Positions 57,599-64,000 of a stretch of DNA of 64,000 nt are shown here, in pieces. This DNA comes from Massariosphaeria phaeospora (lineage: Eukaryota > Ascomycota > Dothideomycetes > Pleosporales). The stretch's first letter is position 1, and each line of letters opens with the position of its first letter. The notes beneath the pieces were generated by a model. That model had not been told where the DNA came from, did not search any database, and saw nothing but the letters and a program-made list of their open reading frames with translations. The DNA is taken from positions 1,054,001 through 1,118,000 of the forward strand of contig JAADJZ010000012.1 of the NCBI GenBank assembly GCA_011032825.1, in the 5' to 3' direction. Both the position numbers and the translations under genes were made by a program.

Positions 57599-58467
57599 AT
57601 CGGCTGGACTTGTCGACTTACTGGTTTCCTATGTTTATATCCTGTGGCCCTGGAGGTCTTTATGTTTTCCTATGTTCATATCTACTAGACCTACAGGTCT
57701 CCATGTTTTCTCTATATTGTATTTCTTTTGGACGTAGGTGATACCGGTCTCCATGTTTCCTCTTTTGTATTCCCACTAGACCTACCGGTCTCTTTATTTC
57801 TTTATCTGTATTCCTGCTAGTCCTACAGGTCTTCATGTTTTCCTATGTTTATCACTACCCGGCAAGCCGGTTAGTCTATATGTATTTTAGACACACCTGC
57901 AATACAATCTCTTACTTATATCAAATGCTCAACACCCATGTGAACTCCACCTCGAACCCAACCTTGACCTCACCCACCGCCTACCGATCTACCCCCCAAA
58001 TGACAACCAAGCCACTCCACCCACACTACACCGGCATGACATATACGGACGCAGCAGAAACAACGCCCCTCCACACGTCAGCCTGCACAGTAGCGCTACC
58101 AACCAGGCTACTGCTCACCTACCGTGGCATGCACACCGAGCTCTCACAAAGCTAAAAACAACAGCATGCTTGAACATGGTATACAGTCAAGAGCACTGCG
58201 CACCGCACCTCGAAGACAATTCCCCATTCGTAGAACAGTACCGAACAGAACATGACCATCATCTTCATTAGCTAGCCACCATCACGTGAATTACTACATC
58301 ACCAGCGTCCCGAGTCTACCGGAACACCTCGAAAATGCAAAGTAAGTCGCCCCTACGCTATGGCCGGGTGGAAACGGTGTGAAGAAGTGAAAAAACAAAC
58401 ATCGCCGAAGCAACAGCAGACCACATAGGCGAAAAAATCACCCACTAAATCCACTGCCGTAGTTTCC
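57599..58467. other. Intergenic with a hairpin repeat at its left side
   Basis: Contains the short tandem repeat described separately. 57860-58467 is CA-rich and lacks a supported gene. Confidence 0.5.
57630..57845. repeat. Imperfect tandem repeat of about 45 bp with palindromic core
   Basis: About five units, each centred on AGACCTAC/CAGGTCT followed by TCCATGTTTTCC. Cores lie near 57654, 57695, 57745, 57786 and 57827, so the period is about 40-50 bp. The core is an inverted repeat (AGACCT and AGGTCT with a 2-base spacer) able to form small hairpins in DNA or RNA. It starts about 30 bp after the stop of the kinase-like gene and could lie in its 3' UTR. Confidence 0.7.
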
Positions 58468-60223
58468 TTACGCCTCAGGCAAGATCTCATGAACCTTCGT
58501 ATCCAGGCTGACCCAGAACCGCCGCCCGCGCCACTCCACCGTAACGCCCCCCCAGAACGCCCACACCCAAATCGGCAGCGCTGAGACCTCCCTAGCAATC
58601 CACGCAAACCACCACTCATCGAACGACCTCCTCGCGCCGTCGAGCAAGCCCGGGGTTCTGAACACCTTGTCCGCGAGCAGGGGCTGCAGCACCGCGGCGT
58701 TGTGGTAGGCGCGGGCGGAGCGCTGGGGCAAGACGAAGTCGGGCGTGTGTTCGTCGAGCTCGATGGTCTTGGCCGAGTGCAGCAGCAGGTACTGGACGTA
58801 GTCGACGAGGCACCAGAGCGTCATGCTGGCGAGCCAGACGAGGAAGAAGGCCGGCCAGGTAGGGGCGATGCCGCGGGCGGTGAAGAAAGGGAGCGTGGTT
58901 AGGGCGTAGGCGCCGTACAGACTGTTGACGATGGACTCGGTGCCCGGCTCGACGAAGGTGGCGAGCGTGACGGTGAACTTGCGGACGCGGAGCCAGCGCA
59001 GGCGGCGGTCGATGGTGGCGGCCACGGAGGTGTGCGACATGGGCTGGAAGCAGAAGTCGCCAAACAGCATGGCGTGTTTTCCGTATTTTTCTACTTTCTC
59101 GCCCGGGTGTGCGCGTCGGTAGGCTGGTTCTTCCAAGGCTTGGGGTTTGTACCACAGCGCGTCGCCTACCAGGTGGTCCTCGCAGATGTTGTCGGAGAAG
59201 AAGTCGATGCCCGGGGTGCGGTCTGGGTTGGAGCTGGTGACATAGTCGAGATGCGATTTGCGGAACATGGTGCTCTTGCCCATGACGCAGGGCGCTACAA
59301 GCACGGTGTTGATGGCGTTGTAGAATTTGGCGTGCGCGCTTGACATGAAGGCTTCGTCTAAGCGTCCACCGCCCCGTTGTAAGAGTCGCTTCAACTTCCC
59401 ACGCGAGTGGTTACGGGAATCCGGACTTGTCGTTGCTGCGATGTCGGCCGAGTCCGGGGCCTGCTCTCCTTGCAAGAGCTCCTTCCGCTCCTCTGCTAAC
59501 AGGGTATGCGAGTCCAGGTCCACGGACAGCGGTGTCTGATGCACGAACTTGTTCTTCATATTCCCGCCGTAGCCGCACAGGAGATCCACCATGCGTCCGC
59601 AGACACCCTTGCCGATCCAGACATTGCAGTCGAGTATCCAGATCAGATCGCCCGTGGCCTCCCTGTACGCCCGGCTCATGTTCCGGATCTTCGGGTTGGG
59701 CCCCAGCGCATTGTTGTTGGCCAGCAGGAGCGGGTCCTCCTCTTCGACCAGAATGCGCGCATCGGCCTTGGGGAAGTCGCGGAGCAGGCGCTCGAGGATG
59801 GAGAGGGCCGGGTCGTCGCGCGTCTCGATGCAGAAGACGTTCGTGGTCTTGCGCTTCGGATACGTTTGGCGCAGCGTCGACGCGAGACACTCGTAGAGGC
59901 GGGGCTCCAGGCCCTTCAGCGGGCGGATGATGGTGACGTGGGGGATGTCGTTCTCCGCGAGCGTCTCGAGACAGGCGGCGGGCCGTGGCTTGCGAGAGTA
60001 GTAGCGGAACCTGGCTGGTGTCAGTCCTGGAGCGCGTCATGCCCGCTGACGTCCGTCGGGCAGCGGATCTGGTGGATCTGGCGTGTTGGGCGTACAATTG
60101 AGTGAGGCCGATTGCGCACACCAGCCACACAAAGCCGAACCACACAAGGCACGCGGTTGCGACGGCCGAGCGCAGCGGCGACACATTGCCGGCCGCGGGG
60201 TCGTGGAGAGCCGGCCGACGCAT
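58468..60223 (-). CDS. Ceramide glucosyltransferase (GT21, glucosylceramide synthase)
   Basis: Two exons, 60223-60096 and 60010-58468, encode 556 residues. The enzyme transfers glucose from UDP-glucose to ceramide in the Golgi/ER. An N-terminal membrane helix (CLVWFGFVWLVCAIGLTQL) precedes the GT2-like catalytic domain: VTIIRPLKGLEP, FCIETRDDPA, LLANNNALGPNPKIRNMSRAY, DLIWILDCNVW, FFSDNICEDHLVG and RRLRWLRVRK, which matches the (Q/R)xxRW motif. C-terminal hydrophobic segments follow. The splice joins TQL to FRYYSRKPRPAA, a normal start of the domain. A Ser/Arg-rich insertion lies near residue 240. ATG 60223 starts the first complete frame into the membrane helix. Confidence 0.92.
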
Positions 60224-60694
60224 GCGCGGTGGTGGGAGTCGAGTCTTCCAAGGTTGGGGGGAGAGTGCGTGGTCGAAAATCGCAAGCCTAAGCGTTTTCG
60301 GAGCTTGCCGTGGCTGCTGAAGTGCTGGGGCAGGCTGGCAGGCTGGCAGGCTAGCGCAGGAACAGCGGCACTCGTGCGGCTCAAGAGTCAAACGCACTCG
60401 ACGTCTCCTGCAAATGCACACAAAAGTCGGCGCGGCGGAGAGGTGACAAGGTCGCAGCTGGAACACGTCCACGTCCGTCCGCTCGATCCTCTTGCACCGC
60501 TCGGATGTAGCGGAGCTGTTGACTAATGCGCAGGGTTGGTCAGTTGGTTAGTTGGATCATGGATCCGTGATCAAGTACTACTGCATCACTAAGCTGAGCA
60601 AGTAAATCATTGGCGAAACCAACCAAAAGCCGTCTTGATCATCACCTTTGACTCGTAGCTGCCTTCCAAATAGATCCCCGTGGGTATATAAAGC
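60224..60694. other. Intergenic between Rtt109 3' end and glucosyltransferase promoter
   Basis: 470 bp, nothing recognised beyond a short GGCTGGCA direct repeat near 60332-60352. Confidence 0.45.
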
Positions 60695-62344
60695 TCAAGC
60701 CTTTGGCTTCTTCCGCACCAAGCCGACTCCAAGCGTCTTCACCCCATGTCCCGGAGCCTCCGCATCAACGCCCTCTTCGGGCTTCCTCTTCCTCCGCACA
60801 CTGACAAGCGTCACTGGAGTGTTTTCATTCGGGACAGTCCCTGCCAGCTGGGAACACTCTTTCTGCCCTACAATCGTCCAGCTCCACGCCTCCACGCCGG
60901 CCAGGATAGCAACCTCGTCCTTCCAGCGCTTCGTACTTCTCGCGGCTGCGCCCTGTTTGGAAAAGTTCTGTTGCAGCAAGACTTCATGGGCGCGATGGTA
61001 ATCCCTCGTCGAAAGCAAGATCGTGCCCCTAGAGGCAGTCGGCCACTTGAAGTACGCTGTAGTTTCGGGCGGGAGTTTCGACACACCGTTAGACGTACTC
61101 GAGGCGGTAGACAAGTTGGAAGTTGAAGTCTGGATCCTAGGTAATATGAGCGGAATGGGCCCAAACTTGGTGTTGACTTTCCTCCGCCTTGTCTTCTTGG
61201 GCTTTGGTGGTTTCTTGAGAGGACTCTGACTACGAGTCATGCTTTCCTGGGAGAATGATTGGGACATGTGTTGCGAAGCATCGTTGTCATCCACGTCCGG
61301 CACTGATAAATCGGGTGGTGTGATGACGACCCAAATAAAACCAACTATCCTCCCAGAAGAGCATTCCTGTCTGTAAGCCATCATATCCCAGAACTGATCA
61401 AGGGTCCTCACGCTCTTCCATTGGCCGTTGCCGCGGCTGGGTGTTCCGCCTTGCTGTGACATTGTATCGGTCCCTTGGTTTGGTAGCTCTTCATCAAGCT
61501 CGTCAAGGAAACGCGACTTTGGGTCATCAGGAAAATGAGGGACCAGGCATCGCGGCGGGGCTCCAGGCTGGGGAGCGATTTGGAGCAAAGGGTGAGTGCT
61601 GACCCAGCGGCGCGGAGAAGTTGTAGAGGGCGAGGAAGGAATATAGCGCAGAGTATCGTTCTGCTCGAAGCCGGGAATCACAAGGTAACCCTTCGCCGTA
61701 GTCTCGGAGCTCGAACTAGTCACTCCTCGCTGCGCACCGTTCGCAAGCCGTTCAGTAAGAGACATATTTTCGACTTCGGCGGCGTATTCCCTCAATATCG
61801 GATCTAACACCCTACACCACCATTTGACCAAGCCCCTATCGTCCAGGACGTGCTTGTCTGGGTTCTCAATGCTCGCTGGGAAGAGATATTGGTCCTGCGC
61901 TCTTGCGAACAGCGATACCACCAGTTTCGTGCCCTCTCTCCGCCTCTCCCGTGCAAGCCACGACACAAACGTGCCACATATTGCCTTCAAAGGCGATCCG
62001 GCCTGCGATCTCGGGAGATTGAGGGTAGCGATATAGCCTGTGGAGTCCGCTTTCGACACGAATATGGTGGTGAGGTTCTTCGTAGTATAGACCAAGACTT
62101 CTATGGCAAGGATGAGGAGTTCATCCGGTGTCCCAGAAGCTATGCTGTCTTTCGGGACTATCGATACGGCCAGAGAGTGCGATTCGCAGTAGGTTCTCTC
62201 AGGCTTGCTGTGGGGCGGCGCAGAGAACAGGGCCGGAGAGCGCGTCGGGGGCGTCGAGCAGTGGTAGAAGGTGAACGGGACCTGTTTCGGGAGAACGTGT
62301 GCGAGCAAATTGTGGAGAGATTCCGAGGTAGCAATACTGGCCAT
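60695..62344 (-). CDS. RTT109: Histone acetyltransferase Rtt109
   Basis: Single exon of 549 residues. Rtt109 is the fungal-specific p300/CBP-type enzyme that acetylates histone H3 on Lys56 with the chaperones Vps75 and Asf1, promoting nucleosome assembly behind replication forks. Matching blocks are FARAQDQYLFPAS (about residue 147), KHVLDDRGLVKWWCRVLD, RQECSSGRIVGFIWVV (about 323) and the closing basic tail. The insertion between 225 and 300 and the Lys/Arg-rich stretch (PLKKPPKPKKTRRRK) are variable in the family. The codon at 62395 is GTG; ATG 62344 (MASIATSESL) was taken as the start because the sequence from there matches the family's beginning, and ATG 62380 is possible. It is divergent with the mL57 gene, sharing a 226-bp promoter. 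Confidence 0.93.
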   Translation of the reverse strand: MASIATSESLHNLLAHVLPKQVPFTFYHCSTPPTRSPALFSAPPHSKPERTYCESHSLAVSIVPKDSIASGTPDELLILAIEVLVYTTKNLTTIFVSKADSTGYIATLNLPRSQAGSPLKAICGTFVSWLARERRREGTKLVVSLFARAQDQYLFPASIENPDKHVLDDRGLVKWWCRVLDPILREYAAEVENMSLTERLANGAQRGVTSSSSETTAKGYLVIPGFEQNDTLRYIPSSPSTTSPRRWVSTHPLLQIAPQPGAPPRCLVPHFPDDPKSRFLDELDEELPNQGTDTMSQQGGTPSRGNGQWKSVRTLDQFWDMMAYRQECSSGRIVGFIWVVITPPDLSVPDVDDNDASQHMSQSFSQESMTRSQSPLKKPPKPKKTRRRKVNTKFGPIPLILPRIQTSTSNLSTASSTSNGVSKLPPETTAYFKWPTASRGTILLSTRDYHRAHEVLLQQNFSKQGAAARSTKRWKDEVAILAGVEAWSWTIVGQKECSQLAGTVPNENTPVTLVSVRRKRKPEEGVDAEAPGHGVKTLGVGLVRKKPKA

Positions 62345-62570
62345 GGTAGGAACTGTGCCGAAGCCGAGGGAGGGGTGCATGTGCGTGCAGCGCACTCATG
62401 TCGAGAAACGCGTAGATATCCACTAGGCCAAGGGAGGCTAGCGCGCGGCCGGGCACATTTTCCATCTGAACTTCACCTCGTCACTCGTCGGGAGCACTGC
62501 AAAGGTTACTTCGGCCAGCCAACGCCCGCTTCTCGCCTGCTCATCGCTCCCGGCGCGCCTGTAGCCCCCA
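62345..62570. promoter_or_regulatory. Bidirectional promoter between Rtt109 and MRPL15/mL57
   Basis: Two divergent ATGs 226 bp apart. No TATA box; the sequence is GC-rich near 62440-62460. Shared regulation is plausible but not shown. Confidence 0.5.
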
Positions 62571-63502
62571 ATGGCAGCCAAACGGCCCCTCCGCACCTTC
62601 ATATCGACTGCAACTTGCTCTCTCCGCGCGGCGCAGCCCTCGAAACCCTCCCTCGTGCGAACCTCCGCATGCGCCTTCTCGACCACCACCCCGACTCGAG
62701 GCCCCGAATACGACACTGAGACGGCCGAGCGTCCACGATGGCAACAGACGCCCGCGCGCATGGTGGCCCCGGTCCGAACACGCCCGCTGCCTCGGGGGCC
62801 CGTCTTCAGAGTCAACGAGGACCCGCGGAGGTTAGACGACGCATACGTGAAGATGCTGGGACCGGGCGGGGACAAGGTGCTGACTGATGAGGTCAAATGG
62901 CTGGCCGTCACGCACAAGAGCTTTGACCATGGACGGAGAGGGTTCAATGACCGGCTGGCATTTCTGGGTACAGCATAGCGGATCAACTACACAACAGACA
63001 GGAGCTGACAGTGTGGGCACGTAGGAAGACGGATAGTATCATTACAGACATCACATGCGCTGCTCAGCTCGCAACACGTGCAACCGCAGCCGGACGAGTA
63101 TGGCCGCACACCCTACCTCCACCCAGCCCTGAACGGTCTCCCTGGTCTATCACACGAAGCCAAAGACGCAGTCCTAGACAAGGCTCAACTTTCTACTATT
63201 GCGGAGCGCTACAATCTCGACAGGGTGACGCGGTGGAAGCCAAAGCGGGTATGTACCATCGGTGAAAGTTGCCCACCGACCCCACTCCAGCACACCGCAT
63301 TTCACCCAAGCTAACTAACACACCACAGGCCGATAATCTCAAAGGCTCCGGTGTAGACGCCGTCCTTGCAACATCCCTGTACGCTATCATTGGTGCAATT
63401 GCCCTCGAGCGTGGCGGCGATATCGCAAACAAAGTGACCCAAGAACGCATCTTATCCCCCCTGGGCTTCACTCTTTCCTCGGAGTACTCGCCCGGCGTCT
63501 GA
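62571..63502 (+). CDS. Mitochondrial large-subunit ribosomal protein mL57 (MRPL15-like, RNase III fold)
   Basis: Three exons, 62571-62967, 63025-63248 and 63329-63502, give 264 residues. The N-terminus is Arg/Ser/Thr-rich without acids (MAAKRPLRTFISTATCSLRA), a good mitochondrial presequence. The body has an RNase III-like fold: WLAVTHKSFDHGRRGFNDRLAFLGRRIV corresponds to the family signature, and LKGSGVDAVLATSLYAIIGAIALERGG to the final helices. The acidic residues that bind the metal in true RNase III are absent in this signature, as in yeast Mrpl15, which is a structural protein of the mitoribosome. The call rests on these motifs. Confidence 0.85.
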
Positions 63503-63802
63503 AAGATGCGCTCATGTACCAAATGTAGTATAAATGTAAACCGCGCGGATCCCCGTCCAATCAGGTGCATCCCTCAAGTCAAGTGCAACCTTCAGTGAAG
63601 GTGACTCTCTCCCAACTCTCCTCACCGCCAACGAAAGTCGGAGTGAAGACAACTTCAATAATTCGGCAGAAAACTCTGCCTATATAAACAGTATCCTGCC
63701 CCTCTACTTGCTCGACACCGCCCCCAAAACACATTTCCTACTACACCATAGCCACCACATCCGCCACCGAGGCCACCAAACCAAAGGACAAGCTAATCAA
63801 GC
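63503..63802. other. Promoter region of the last gene
   Basis: 300 bp with a TATA box candidate and a C/A-rich leader. Confidence 0.45.
63681..63688 (+). promoter_or_regulatory. TATA box candidate
   Basis: TATATAAA about 120 bp before the ATG at 63803, the same spacing as at 38237-38357. Confidence 0.5.
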
Positions 63803-64000
63803 ATGTCTGCAGCAAACACCCCCGCCTCCAATGGCGCGTCGGGAGGATACTCCTGGCCCGTTGAGGATTACGTCGACTACGGCGACAGTGATCTCGACGA
63901 GGTCGTTCCGGGCCCTCCGCCGGCCACCACCACCACCAGACGTGCGGGCCCCTCGGGGCATACAGCACCTTCTGCGTCGCCCGCCTGCCCACCACCACCA
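63803..64000 (+). CDS. Unknown protein, 5' end only (cut by window edge)
   Basis: From ATG 63803 the frame stays open to the window end (66 codons). It begins MSAANTPASNGASGGYSWPV and has an acidic patch (EDYVDYGDSDLDEVV), followed by Pro/Thr/Ala-rich sequence ending in a Pro run. No domain is visible in this part, so no function is proposed. The upstream TATA box and leader composition support a real gene start. Confidence 0.55.
   Translation, partial: MSAANTPASNGASGGYSWPVEDYVDYGDSDLDEVVPGPPPATTTTRRAGPSGHTAPSASPACPPPP

Overview
This window looks like nuclear DNA from a filamentous ascomycete (Pezizomycotina). Dothideomycetes is my best guess but is not proven. The reasons: genes sit on both strands, and most are split by short GT...AG introns of about 45-100 nt. 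The families are typical of moulds: Zn2Cys6 regulator, HET-domain sequence, PDR-type ABC transporter, DUF3433 membrane protein, Rtt109 and GT21 ceramide glucosyltransferase. One tRNA gene has a classic intron after position 37. No operons, bacterial or phage features, or CRISPR arrays are visible.

Layout. 0-9.1 kb is dense: the 5' end of a DUF3433 membrane protein (-), a MAT2B/RmlD-like NAD(P)-binding protein (-), CFIm25/NUDT21 (+), dephospho-CoA kinase (+) and two low-complexity proteins, the second with a KEN-box-like degron. 9.1-19.6 kb is a gene desert holding one intron-containing tRNA-Ile(AAU) and, at least from about 14.1 to 17.8 kb, a heavily decayed repeat array with a period near 150-170 bp. 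19.6-23.5 kb has a six-exon Zn2Cys6 regulator (-), a GC-rich gene-less kilobase and the broken-off start of a short-chain dehydrogenase. 23.9-42.8 kb is mainly housekeeping: the TFIIH helicase XPB (-), HID1 (+), an epoxide-hydrolase-like protein that has lost key catalytic residues (+), S-adenosylmethionine decarboxylase (+), two unknown proteins (+) and the Fe-S scaffold CFD1 (-).

43.2-57.6 kb is the accessory part: a large secreted Ser/Pro-rich protein with a Cys-rich tail (-), a full PDR drug-efflux pump (+), a 5'-truncated HET-domain gene (+), a small aerolysin/ETX-MTX2-like gene (+) and a degenerate protein-kinase-like gene (+). 57.6-57.85 kb is a short hairpin-forming tandem repeat. 58.5-64 kb is housekeeping again: ceramide glucosyltransferase (-), Rtt109 (-), mitochondrial ribosomal protein mL57/MRPL15 (+), and the 5' end of an unknown gene cut by the window edge.

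The housekeeping genes do not form one pathway. The block most worth following is 52.8-57.6 kb, where three families associated with fungal self/non-self recognition or pore formation lie in the same orientation next to an efflux pump, and one of them is clearly broken. Exon borders were set by hand from GT/AG sites, reading frame and family motifs. No homology search was run.
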